Assembly (NCBI GenBank): GCA_963764825.1
Contig: CAVXUA010000003.1
Location: 536,046 to 600,045, forward strand
Origin: JAZGGS01 sp963764825
GTDB lineage: Bacteria; Bacteroidota; Ignavibacteria; Ignavibacteriales; Ignavibacteriaceae
Reading direction: 5' to 3'
DNA length: 64,000 nucleotides
Position 1 is the stretch's first letter. Each line of letters opens with the position of its first letter. The position numbers and the translations under genes are program-made. Below are positions 1 to 7,869 of this stretch, in pieces. The notes beneath the pieces are model-generated. The model did no database searches and was not told the DNA's origin. It worked only from the letters and a program-made list of their open reading frames with translations.

Positions 1-2
1 GC

Positions 3-1121
3 ACAATTAACCCACTGCACTTTTCACTTATTCAGATGGTGCTGGATCTTATTGCTCTATTATTATTAGTCTATTTCACAGGTGGAATCGAATCACCTCT
101 TTACATGTTTTTTGTATTCCATATGATAATAGGAAGCTTAATCCTTCCTGGTTTTGCTGTGTATTTGATGGCTTTGGTTAGCTACATACTTCTATGTGGA
201 ATGATAATGCTGGAGTATTTCGGAATAATTCCACATCATCATATTATTGGTTTACTTGGGGTTGAGTTGAGCGAAAATCTTTATTTTGTTATTTCTTACA
301 TGCTCGCTTTCGGTTTTACTATGCTTATTAGTGTTTACCTTGCAAATGGGATAGCAAAACAACTCTATACGAGAGAACGCGATCTTTACGATTCACTTAT
401 TAAAATTAATGCTGCGGAAAAAGAGAAACAAAAATATATAATGGGAATTGTACACGAATTAAAAACTCCACTGGCTGCCATTTCATCTTACCTTGATCTG
501 GTTTTACAAAAGTTCCTCGGACCAATTAGTGAGGAAGTTGAAGAAAAAATTGCACGGGCAAAGTTTCGTTCCGATGAAGGCATTGGAATGATCAATGATG
601 TATTAAATGTATCCAAGTTAAAATTATATGATGAGTTTGATGAAGAAGATGTAAACCTAGCAGGACTTGTAGCAGTCATAATAAGGAACAGAAAAGATAC
701 AGCAGAAGCACAGTTAATTAGTTTAACCTTTAACGATGAGCGGACTAAAAAAGAAAAAATACGCGGTGATAAATTTTTATTGAACATGGCAGTATCAAAC
801 CTGATCGGTAACTCGATTAAATATGGAATCGATGAAGGAAAAATTGTACTAACATTAAAAAATAAAAATGGCGGCCAGATTCTTGAAATTTGCGATGACG
901 GAATTGGAATACCAAAAGAAGACTTGTCTAAAATATTTAATGATTTTTATCGTTCATCAAATGCCAAAAAAATATCCACCGATGGTTCAGGATTGGGCTT
1001 ATCAGTTGTAAAGCAAGTTATAGAGCGCCATGGAGGAACGATTAAGGTTCATAGTCCATCTGGTATTGGGAGTATGAAAAATCCCGGTACGTGTTTTACA
1101 ATTCAACTTCCCGTTAAGTAA
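3..1121 (+). CDS. Membrane sensor histidine kinase, 5' end outside window
   Basis: Autophosphorylating sensor kinase of a two-component system, anchored in the inner membrane. The frame is open to the left edge (no stop before base 3), so the ATG at 36 is probably internal. Counting from that ATG, residues 1-105 are hydrophobic segments with a TGGIESP motif as in polytopic RegB-like sensors. The HisKA H-box HELKTP has its phospho-accepting His near 140, the N-box NLIGNSIKYG is near 255, DDGIGIP near 288 and GSGLGLS near 318. All catalytic boxes are intact. No response regulator follows on this strand. The next gene lies 200 bases away with its own predicted promoter, so the partner is probably upstream, outside the window. 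The signal sensed is unknown. Confidence 0.9.
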   Translation, partial: TINPLHFSLIQMVLDLIALLLLVYFTGGIESPLYMFFVFHMIIGSLILPGFAVYLMALVSYILLCGMIMLEYFGIIPHHHIIGLLGVELSENLYFVISYMLAFGFTMLISVYLANGIAKQLYTRERDLYDSLIKINAAEKEKQKYIMGIVHELKTPLAAISSYLDLVLQKFLGPISEEVEEKIARAKFRSDEGIGMINDVLNVSKLKLYDEFDEEDVNLAGLVAVIIRNRKDTAEAQLISLTFNDERTKKEKIRGDKFLLNMAVSNLIGNSIKYGIDEGKIVLTLKNKNGGQILEICDDGIGIPKEDLSKIFNDFYRSSNAKKISTDGSGLGLSVVKQVIERHGGTIKVHSPSGIGSMKNPGTCFTIQLPVK

Positions 1122-1186
1122 ACCACTCTAACATCTATTAATTTACCCAATCTCTTGTGAGGTTTCTTTAAATTTCTCGCCCACCA

Positions 1187-1212
1187 AGTCGAGGTGTTCG
1201 ACTATAAAGTCG
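1187..1212 (+). promoter_or_regulatory. Putative upstream activator site (palindrome plus repeat)
   Basis: Contains the perfect inverted repeat AGTCGA-N5-TCGACT (1187-1203) followed by AGTCG at 1208-1212. It lies roughly 75-95 bases upstream of the -24 element at 1284, the usual place for a bacterial enhancer-binding protein. A closely similar arrangement (GTCG, TCG, then ATAAGGTCG) lies at the same distance upstream of the gene at 6400. Binding by the NtrC-type regulator encoded between the two genes is inference. Confidence 0.5.
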
Positions 1213-1282
1213 TGATATTTAAAAATAGTAGTGAATAAAATAGATTTTAGTCATTTTTGAAGAGAAAGTAGTCACATTTCTT

Positions 1283-1297
1283 TGGCATTCAGTTTGA
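1283..1297 (+). promoter_or_regulatory. Putative sigma-54 promoter of the gene at 1326
   Basis: TGGCATTCAGTTTGA: GG at 1284-1285, ten bases, then GA at 1296-1297 where the consensus has GC. The -24 half is a good match and the -12 half is one base off. The adjacent NtrC-family gene and the matching promoter before 6400 raise the likelihood. Confidence 0.5.
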
Positions 1298-1325
1298 GCA
1301 AAGTATTAATTGAAAGGATAGAAAA

Positions 1326-1616
1326 ATGAAAAAAATATTCTTAATTATATTGTTTTTAGTTGCAGTTTTTAGTTTTAGCATTTATGCACAAAGCGATAGT
1401 TCTAAAGGAATTGTAAAAGAAAATGAAACAAAGGTAGAAAAAGATGAAGACCAAATAATGCCTTCCTTTGATAAATCAAAAAAGAAGAAAGATGTATTTA
1501 TTGATAAAGATGGAGATGGAATTTGTGATAACAGGGCTGAAGGTATGAGTTTTGAAAAGATGAGAAAGAGAAAACAAAAAGGGAAAGATGGCGGAAATCA
1601 TGGCGGAAGGAAATAG
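1326..1616 (+). CDS. Small secreted protein with a DGDG (EF-hand-like) motif
   Basis: Function unknown. It is a 96-residue exported protein: residues 1-21 form a signal peptide ending near YAQ, followed by a highly charged Lys/Glu region. A calcium-loop-like DKDGDGICDN sits near residues 60-69 and the tail is very basic and Gly-rich (ends GGNHGGRK). The larger protein at 6400 has the same plan: signal peptide, charged linker, DGDG loop and GGRGGK end. Such DGDGICDN tails are often seen near DUF2202 genes, and one lies at 6998. An AAAGGA-type ribosome site precedes the ATG. It probably forms a transcription unit with the barrel gene that starts 7 bases after its stop. Calcium binding is inferred from the motif only. 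Confidence 0.75.
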   Translation: MKKIFLIILFLVAVFSFSIYAQSDSSKGIVKENETKVEKDEDQIMPSFDKSKKKKDVFIDKDGDGICDNRAEGMSFEKMRKRKQKGKDGGNHGGRK

Positions 1617-1623
1617 TATTAAA

Positions 1624-2718
1624 ATGTTAACAATACGTTCAGTAATTGCTCTCCTGTTTATTTTTATTTTAAGTTCACAAAGTGTTAAAGCACAGTTTAG
1701 TTTTTACACAGGTTATGATGGTTACTATGATGATAATATTTATAATAATTATCTTGCTGTTACCGATTTTCTAAGCAGCTTTTCATTCGGCGCAGGTTAT
1801 GATTTTGAATCAAGCAGCAACAACCTCAATCTTTATTACGATGGAAACCTTACCCGCTTTAACGAAAATGTTTTTAAATCTTCAGCTACACATAAAGCCG
1901 GAATTGTTAATACATATTTAGTAGGTGACGGTAACCCGTTAAACATAGGAGCTAACTATAGTTGGCGTGGTTACGAAGAAGGATATACAGTTTACGATTG
2001 GAACCAGCTTTCTCTTTATGCAAACTACAAGCAATATACTGCTGATAATGATTTTATCTTAGGCGGTTACATTTACAGCGGAATAAATTATTTAAATCTC
2101 GAAGTTTTTTCTTATAACGAGCATAAAGCATTTATTAAATACAAGTCACTTTTCTCATCAAAAACTTCGCTTCTTTTAGGTGTTCAAGGAGATTTCAAAG
2201 ATTATATGCAGAATTACCAATCTTCATCTCTTGCCGATAATGCTTTGCAGGTTAGTTCGTTTGTTCAGTTAGCACAGTCCCTGTCGGATAATACGGGGTT
2301 AAGTGTTTACGCACAGTATAGGAAAAATATAATAAGCGGCAACAGGTATGTTAACATAGGTGAAGATTATTACTACGAAGATGAAATTCTTTACGATCGG
2401 TATTCTAACGAAGGTTATGATGGAGGGATAAAGATAAAGCAAATGCTTTCCTCGATTTTAATATTAAGCGGCTATGCAAATTATGCAAACAAGTATTTTC
2501 CAAACCTGCCAGTCGCTGATCTCCAGGGAAACTCTTTTGATTTCAACAGGGAAGACAACCAGCTTAGGTTTGGTGTGCAGTTAGAGGCAAGTCTTGGAGG
2601 AATTATACCTGGATTATATGGAGATCTTAATTGGGAATATATTAATAACAATTCAAATGATACGTTCTATAATTATAATAACCAGGTATTATCAGCCGGG
2701 CTGGAATTTATGTTTTAA
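1624..2718 (+). CDS. Predicted outer-membrane beta-barrel protein, unknown function
   Basis: A 364-residue exported protein. The open frame extends up to an ATG at 1588 inside the previous gene, but the ATG at 1624 starts directly with a signal peptide (LTIRSVIALLFIFILSS, cleavage after KAQ), so I choose that start. The mature part is rich in Tyr, Asn, Ser and alternating hydrophobic residues. It has repeated short amphipathic stretches and ends in an aromatic residue (LEFMF), as outer-membrane barrels do. I recognise no family. It lies just downstream of the DGDG protein gene and is probably co-transcribed, so the two may act together at the cell surface. No terminator is visible before the convergent gene that ends at 2757. 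Confidence 0.75.
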   Translation: MLTIRSVIALLFIFILSSQSVKAQFSFYTGYDGYYDDNIYNNYLAVTDFLSSFSFGAGYDFESSSNNLNLYYDGNLTRFNENVFKSSATHKAGIVNTYLVGDGNPLNIGANYSWRGYEEGYTVYDWNQLSLYANYKQYTADNDFILGGYIYSGINYLNLEVFSYNEHKAFIKYKSLFSSKTSLLLGVQGDFKDYMQNYQSSSLADNALQVSSFVQLAQSLSDNTGLSVYAQYRKNIISGNRYVNIGEDYYYEDEILYDRYSNEGYDGGIKIKQMLSSILILSGYANYANKYFPNLPVADLQGNSFDFNREDNQLRFGVQLEASLGGIIPGLYGDLNWEYINNNSNDTFYNYNNQVLSAGLEFMF

Positions 2719-2756
2719 TACGGCTTGGCTTTACGTTAACAATGACAGAACAAATA

Positions 2757-4121
2757 TCAATTCTTAATATCATACTTTTTTAGTTTGTAACGAAGATTTC
2801 TCTCAGTTAAACCAAGCAGTTTACCAGCCTTGGTTTGATTGCCATTCACTTCTGCAAGCGCATCATAAATTAATTTCTTTTCAAGTGCTTCTACCTGTTC
2901 GACCAGCGTTCCCCCCTCAGGTAGGAGCAGATCACCCTCATTCTTTAATCCTGTTACTTTCATTGAAAGGTCTGATTCAGTAATAACATTACTCCGGGAT
3001 AAAACTACAGCTCTTTCAATTATGTTTTCAAGCTCGCGAACATTTCCCGGGTAATTATACTTTAATAATTTATTTGCCGCCTCCTTTGAGATTTCTATAT
3101 TTTCTTTACCATTCTCTTCCGCAAATATTTGTAAAAAGTATTCAATAAGTGGAAGAATATCTTCACGTCTTTTATTTAAAGCGGGAACATGGATTCTTAC
3201 AATATTTAATCGATAAAATAAATCTTCTCTAAAAGTTCCCTCTTCAATTTTCTTTTCGAGATCCTGGTTTGTGGCTGCAAGAATTCTAACATCAATCTCT
3301 ATGCTTTCAGTTCCACCAACCCTTTCAATCGTATGCTCCTGTAAAGTTCGCAGAAGCTTAACCTGAGTGTTCGGTGTAATGTCACCAATTTCATCTAGAA
3401 AAATAGTTCCCCCGTTTGCAATTTCAAACCTACCTTTCTTCATTTTATCGGCGCTGGTAAAAGCACCTTTTTCATGCCCGAACAGTTCACTCTCCACTAA
3501 ATTTTCTGATAACGCCGGAATGTTAACCGTAATAATAGGTTTTTCTTTTCTTGGACTTGCGTAATGAATTGCTTTAGCAACAACCTCTTTCCCAGTTCCG
3601 TTTTCACCGGTTATAAGAACTGTAGCTTTGCTTTCTGCAGCGCGTGAAGCAACACTTAAAACTTCTTCCATAGCAGAAGATTGAGAAATAACAGAAGTGA
3701 GGTTGTGTTTTTCCTGTAATTGAGTTTTTAAGAATTGATTTTCGGATTTTAAATTTTTGCGTTCTATTATTCGTTCAATTAGCAAATCGAGTTCATCAAG
3801 ATCAACCGGTTTTGAAATGTAATCATAAGCACCAACCCGCATAGCTTTTACTGCGTTTTCTACTGTTCCGTACGCAGTTATTATGACGAAGCTTATTTCG
3901 GGATTTATTTTAAGAACTTTTTCCAGCACTTCAAATCCCGTCATTTCAGGCATTTTATAATCGGAAAAAATGATATCAACACTATTTTCGTTTACAATCT
4001 TTATCCCCTCACCACCTGAATCGGCTATGTAAACATTGAAGCCTTTTTTCTTTAGGTAGCCGCTTAGCAGCTCCAGCTGCGATTGTTCATCATCAATAAT
4101 AAGTAGGTTATAATCTTTCAT
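2757..4121 (-). CDS. NtrC-family sigma-54-dependent response regulator
   Basis: Transcription activator working with sigma-54 RNA polymerase. The receiver domain (about 1-115) has phospho-acceptor Asp54 in SDYKMP and Lys104. The AAA+ domain follows (about 145-375) with Walker A GENGTGKE at 172-179, the sigma-54 contact loop GAFTSA at 219-224 (the usual form is GAFTGA), and Walker B TIFLDEIGD. A Fis-type helix-turn-helix occupies the C-terminus (GNQTKAGKLLGLTERNLRYK). Length is typical of the family. Its start overlaps the stop of the kinase gene by 4 bases, so the two form an operon. Likely targets are the two flanking genes at 1326 and 6400, which carry sigma-54-like promoters and a shared upstream element. 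Confidence 0.95.
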   Translation of the reverse strand: MKDYNLLIIDDEQSQLELLSGYLKKKGFNVYIADSGGEGIKIVNENSVDIIFSDYKMPEMTGFEVLEKVLKINPEISFVIITAYGTVENAVKAMRVGAYDYISKPVDLDELDLLIERIIERKNLKSENQFLKTQLQEKHNLTSVISQSSAMEEVLSVASRAAESKATVLITGENGTGKEVVAKAIHYASPRKEKPIITVNIPALSENLVESELFGHEKGAFTSADKMKKGRFEIANGGTIFLDEIGDITPNTQVKLLRTLQEHTIERVGGTESIEIDVRILAATNQDLEKKIEEGTFREDLFYRLNIVRIHVPALNKRREDILPLIEYFLQIFAEENGKENIEISKEAANKLLKYNYPGNVRELENIIERAVVLSRSNVITESDLSMKVTGLKNEGDLLLPEGGTLVEQVEALEKKLIYDALAEVNGNQTKAGKLLGLTERNLRYKLKKYDIKN

Positions 4122-6133
4122 GATATTGGAATAGTTATTTTAAAAATTGTTCCCGTGCTGTTGCTGATAATATCAATTAATCCATTATGCTGAGATATTA
4201 TTTTTTGAGAAATACTTAATCCTAAGCCATTGCCTTCTTTCTTGGTTGTGTAATAAAGGTCGAATATTTTTTTCTGATCTTCAGCAGGAATTCCATGCCC
4301 GTTATCTGAAACAGTAATTACAAGCTTATCACTTTCTGATTTATAGTTTACCTGTACTTCACCATTCGCATCAACTTCATCAAAGGCATTTTGAATTATA
4401 TTCATCATTGTCTGTTTGTTAAGTTCCGGGTCAAAATTAGCTGTTAAATCTTTTTCGCCTTCAACCTTGAATGAAATACTTTTCTGCTCTGCCTGGTCTT
4501 TAAATAGCTGGTAAATTTCATCAAAGAATTTTTCAACATTAACATCGGTTTTTTGAAGCTCAATTGGTTTAGCATATTGAAGAAATTGTGTAATTATTCC
4601 ATTTATTCTACCCACTTCGTTTTTAAGCAACATAGTAATTGATGAATATTCTTCTGTATCTTCTTTTGGTATGAATTCCTTGTTTAATCGGTGTGCTATC
4701 ATTCCAATTGAGTTGATTGGATTACGAATTTCGTGAGCCACTCCTGATGCAAGCTCGCCCATTGCAAGTAACTTTTCGTTACGCTTTGCCTGTTCCTCTA
4801 ATTTTTTATCTTTCGTAAGATCTTTAACTACAACAGTGTAACTTTCTAAAATTCTGCTAAGATTATAATTCGGAGTTATGCTTATCCCTAGGTCTATTTC
4901 CTCATTATTTATATAAACTGTTTTTTCTACACTTTTAAATGTTGATTGATCAGAAACTACATCTTGGATAAAACTTATGTTGCAATCCTCAAGCTCAGTT
5001 AGTTTACTGCCAACAACATCTTCTCGCTTTATGTTAAAAAGTTTTTTAGCAGAATCGTTGAATAAAGCTATTGTGGAATCTTTGTTGATTATAACAACCG
5101 CTTCGTTCATATTTTGCATAAGCGAATTTGTAAAAGATTTAAACTGGCCAAATTCTTTTGAAACAGATTTAAGATTTTGATTTGTGATAATAATTCCAAG
5201 CACAATTATGCTTATTGCGGCAAGTATAATTGAAATTATGATTACCCTTCTTATCATTCGTGCTTCAGCGCTTCGAATTTCTTCCAGGGTAAGACCAATT
5301 CTAAAGATTCCAATAAACACATCATTGTAGTTCAGGCTTTTTACAACTTCGTAAACTTCTGAATCGTTAAAATCTGCAACCCTGGTTAAAGTTGAATCCA
5401 TCAATATTGCCTGCAGAAGAAAAATATCATCAGAAATTGAGCTCATCTCCTCTACAGAACTACTTGCAGCAAGTATCCCCAGTGAATCCTGCAAAACAAT
5501 ATATTCAATGCCGCTGTTATCACTTATGTCCTGTACAATCCTCCCAATGCCAATCTTTTTCCTGAAAGCTAAAAAATGTTTAGCATCAAGATTTATAACG
5601 ATGGCACCACGATTAAATGCCCTGCTTATTGCAACTGCATAACGTTGTTCGTTGCCGTACGATGCTGTTTTTAGTCCTATTATCATCTCTTCAGTTTCTT
5701 CTGTAAGTATCGGCTCAAGCTCTTCATACCTGTTTACTTTTCCTTCCGGATGAATATGACCTTCTTCAGGAATTCTGTTGGAGAGAATTCTGCCTCCTTT
5801 TTTATCGAAGACATTAATTCTGAAAAGATTGTTTTCCCTCCCAATATTTATAAGCTTATCAACGCTTAGTGAGTTCAAGCTGTCAAGCCGTCTAACCATT
5901 CTTGCATTGTTCAGCAAACGCTCAGTTATAAGATCTTCAATTTCAATGCTTGAGTTAAGTGTGTTGATACTGCTTAGTGTAACGGTTTCAGAAAGTGATT
6001 TTGCTTGCCGCGATAAAAGATGAAATATTTCCTCTTTATTCTGGGTCAGCTCAAAGTAAGCCGATACTATCATCATCAACCCGATAATTACAGATATAAC
6101 TATTACAATCTTTGGCTTTAGTCTGAATTTCAT
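4118..6133 (-). CDS. PAS-containing membrane histidine kinase (NtrB/ZraS-like)
   Basis: Partner kinase of the sigma-54 activator encoded immediately downstream (4-base overlap). The 671 residues contain a membrane segment at about 8-25, an extracytoplasmic sensor region at about 30-290, a second membrane segment at about 296-316, and a PAS domain at about 335-440. The HisKA motif GVAHEIRNPINSIG has His467. The HATPase_c domain has DNGHGIP and GNGLGLSISQKI. All key boxes are present. The periplasmic sensor is large and of no family I can name, so the stimulus is unknown. In similar systems the signal is often envelope or metal stress, but nothing here proves that. Confidence 0.93.
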   Translation of the reverse strand: MKFRLKPKIVIVISVIIGLMMIVSAYFELTQNKEEIFHLLSRQAKSLSETVTLSSINTLNSSIEIEDLITERLLNNARMVRRLDSLNSLSVDKLINIGRENNLFRINVFDKKGGRILSNRIPEEGHIHPEGKVNRYEELEPILTEETEEMIIGLKTASYGNEQRYAVAISRAFNRGAIVINLDAKHFLAFRKKIGIGRIVQDISDNSGIEYIVLQDSLGILAASSSVEEMSSISDDIFLLQAILMDSTLTRVADFNDSEVYEVVKSLNYNDVFIGIFRIGLTLEEIRSAEARMIRRVIIISIILAAISIIVLGIIITNQNLKSVSKEFGQFKSFTNSLMQNMNEAVVIINKDSTIALFNDSAKKLFNIKREDVVGSKLTELEDCNISFIQDVVSDQSTFKSVEKTVYINNEEIDLGISITPNYNLSRILESYTVVVKDLTKDKKLEEQAKRNEKLLAMGELASGVAHEIRNPINSIGMIAHRLNKEFIPKEDTEEYSSITMLLKNEVGRINGIITQFLQYAKPIELQKTDVNVEKFFDEIYQLFKDQAEQKSISFKVEGEKDLTANFDPELNKQTMMNIIQNAFDEVDANGEVQVNYKSESDKLVITVSDNGHGIPAEDQKKIFDLYYTTKKEGNGLGLSISQKIISQHNGLIDIISNSTGTIFKITIPIS

Positions 6134-6238
6134 CTTACTAAAATAGTATTATGAAAAATGATATGCAGTTTTATTAAGAGGTTCATACCAATAAGATGAT
6201 TTTTATAATCATAAAATTCCAATTAACCTTCGTCCTAA

Positions 6239-6272
6239 AGGTCGCAACGCATCGCCCATAAGGTCGAGATTT
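6239..6272 (+). promoter_or_regulatory. Putative upstream activator site matching the one at 1187
   Basis: Contains AGGTCG (6239-6244), then ATCG (6251-6254), then ATAAGGTCGAGAT. Side by side with 1187-1216 the three TCG-containing blocks and the final ATAA(A/G)GTCG-N-GAT keep order and spacing, with a single extra base. It lies about 60-90 bases upstream of the -24 element at 6330. Assignment as an activator site is inference from this similarity. Confidence 0.5.
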
Positions 6273-6328
6273 AATTTCTTCAACTCAAAAAAGCGATGAT
6301 TAGGGGCTGAAATCAACACAATTTACTT

Positions 6329-6343
6329 TGGCACATCAGTTGA
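6329..6343 (+). promoter_or_regulatory. Putative sigma-54 promoter of the gene at 6400
   Basis: TGGCACATCAGTTGA: GG at 6330-6331, ten bases, GA at 6342-6343. The -24 half TGGCAC is perfect. The -12 half has TTGA in place of TTGC, the same deviation as in the promoter at 1283, and both are preceded by CTT. Confidence 0.55.
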
Positions 6344-6399
6344 ATTATCAGATCGAAATTAAATAAATAACAATTAACATAAACAAAAGGAAAAACAAA

Positions 6400-6921
6400 A
6401 TGAAAAACTTAAAAGCAATCTCAGCCCTTTCAGTAATGCTTCTTGTAGCATTTGCTTTTACATCCAACCTCTTTGCACAGGATGATCCGGTAAAGAATAA
6501 AGAAGAAAACAAGGTCCAAACCCAGGTAAAGGAACAAACCCAAACACAGGAGCAAGTTCAAACAAGAGATCAGAACCAGGTTCACGGAAACCAATTTGTT
6601 GATTTAGATGGTGATGGAATAAATGATAACGCTGTCGATTCAGACGGTGATGGAATTCCAAACGGACAGGATCCCGATTATGTAAAACCAGAAGATGGAT
6701 CAGGTCAGCAAAACAGAAATGGTAACACATACAATGGTACTTTCCAAAACCAGAACAGAAATAAAAGTGGCAAAGGAAGTTTTGGCCCTGGTGATGGAAC
6801 AGGTAATAGCGGAAACGGACCGAAAGACGGAACAGGCTACGGACCTGGTAACGGTTCAGGAACAGGCGAATGTGATGGAACTGGTCCTAAAGGAAACCGA
6901 GGCGGCAGAGGCGGAAAATAA
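6400..6921 (+). CDS. Secreted DGDG-repeat protein with Gly/Asn-rich tail
   Basis: A 173-residue exported protein with a signal peptide ending at LFAQ (about residue 27). A Gln/Thr/Val-rich linker follows, then two calcium-loop-like units DLDGDGINDN and DSDGDGIPNGQDPDY (about 67-90), as in thrombospondin-type-3 and dockerin-like loops. A low-complexity Gly/Asn/Lys tail ends GGRGGK. It shares its plan with the protein at 1326. A clear AAAAGGAAAA ribosome site precedes the ATG and a strong terminator follows at 6947. The DUF2202 gene begins just after that terminator. A surface or periplasmic metal-binding role is inferred; no enzyme motif is present. Confidence 0.8.
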   Translation: MKNLKAISALSVMLLVAFAFTSNLFAQDDPVKNKEENKVQTQVKEQTQTQEQVQTRDQNQVHGNQFVDLDGDGINDNAVDSDGDGIPNGQDPDYVKPEDGSGQQNRNGNTYNGTFQNQNRNKSGKGSFGPGDGTGNSGNGPKDGTGYGPGNGSGTGECDGTGPKGNRGGRGGK

Positions 6922-6946
6922 CAAATAAATTGAATAGTTAATTATT

Positions 6947-6975
6947 AAAGAGGCGATTTTTTTATCGCCTCTTTT
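6947..6975 (+). terminator. Rho-independent terminator
   Basis: Perfect 10-bp stem AAAGAGGCGA / TCGCCTCTTT with an 8-base T/A loop, followed by a T. It ends the 6400 transcript, although the next gene starts only 23 bases later. Some read-through into 6998 is therefore plausible. Confidence 0.85.
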
Positions 6976-6997
6976 CTTGTATTAAAAGGAGAGAAAA

Positions 6998-7588
6998 TTG
7001 AAAAATAATAATACTATAATTGCCTTACTAATCGTACTTATCAGCATACCTGTCTTAGCTTTTAAACCAAATCCTGAAAGAAAGAATATTGAAGACAGTT
7101 GTAAAGTTCTTAAAACTCAGAATGATGAGTCTTTAAATAATTCTGAAATTATGGAACTTAGTGATGAGGAACTGAATGGATTAATCTATATGCGTGTTGA
7201 GGAAAAGCTTGCGCGTGATGTGTATAAAACTTTGGGTGAGCTTTGGAGCGTACGCATCTTTCAGAATATCCAGAAGAGTGAACAAAGACATATGGATGCT
7301 ATGAAAAGATTAATTGATTTCTATGAAATTTCTGATCCTGCAGAAAATGATGAAGTAGGTATATTTTCAATAGTTGAATTTCAAAAATTGTATGATGAAT
7401 TAGTTAAGCAGGGAACTATTTCATATCAGGAAGCAATGCTGGTTGGTAGGGCTATTGAGGAGTTGGATATTGCAGATTTAGAAGATCAGCTTGCAATGGT
7501 TGATAATCCTGATATTAGAATTGTTTATGAAAATCTTAAAGCTGCATCTGAAAGACATTTGAATGCTTTCAATCGACATATTAATTAG
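6998..7588 (+). CDS. DUF2202 ferritin-like secreted protein (TTG start)
   Basis: A 196-residue exported four-helix protein of the DUF2202 (ferritin-like) family. The start is TTG at 6998, set by an AAAGGAGA ribosome site 4 bases upstream and followed by a signal peptide (IIALLIVLISIPVLA). Family signatures are present: YMRVEEKLARDVYKTL near residues 65-80, NIQKSEQRHMDAMKRL near 93-108, and a repeated Glu/His pattern at the C-terminus (ASERHLNAFNRH). The Glu and His residues match di-metal ligands of ferritin-like folds. The biochemical role of DUF2202 is not established. DGDG proteins are commonly neighbours of DUF2202, as here. Confidence 0.88.
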   Translation: MKNNNTIIALLIVLISIPVLAFKPNPERKNIEDSCKVLKTQNDESLNNSEIMELSDEELNGLIYMRVEEKLARDVYKTLGELWSVRIFQNIQKSEQRHMDAMKRLIDFYEISDPAENDEVGIFSIVEFQKLYDELVKQGTISYQEAMLVGRAIEELDIADLEDQLAMVDNPDIRIVYENLKAASERHLNAFNRHIN

Positions 7589-7869
7589 CAGTAATTGTAT
7601 AAACTTTAGCAAAGATAAATGGATCAATGTCTAAAGATGTTTTCGAAACCGTAAAAAATGATGAAGATAGTGCAAACCAAAACCAAAATCGAACAAACTA
7701 ATATGTAACAGCAATTGATAATAACAGTAAATGTTGTTACTTTTAATAAAACGGTTTTCAAAACTAACCCTGTGTGGTGGGGGTGACGATGGAAAAGAAT
7801 TTTTACAGATAAATACTCATTTTGCAGGGTTCGTTTTTTTTAATTTTGCTCAAATAAAGGAGTGACAAA

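Noticed and set aside
1588..1623. Upstream ATG as start of the barrel gene
   Set aside because: It would put twelve polar residues before the signal peptide and lies inside the preceding gene.
7627..7701. 24-residue frame starting MSKDVFETVKNDED
   Set aside because: No ribosome site, low-complexity Asn/Gln end, no sign of conservation. Probably chance.
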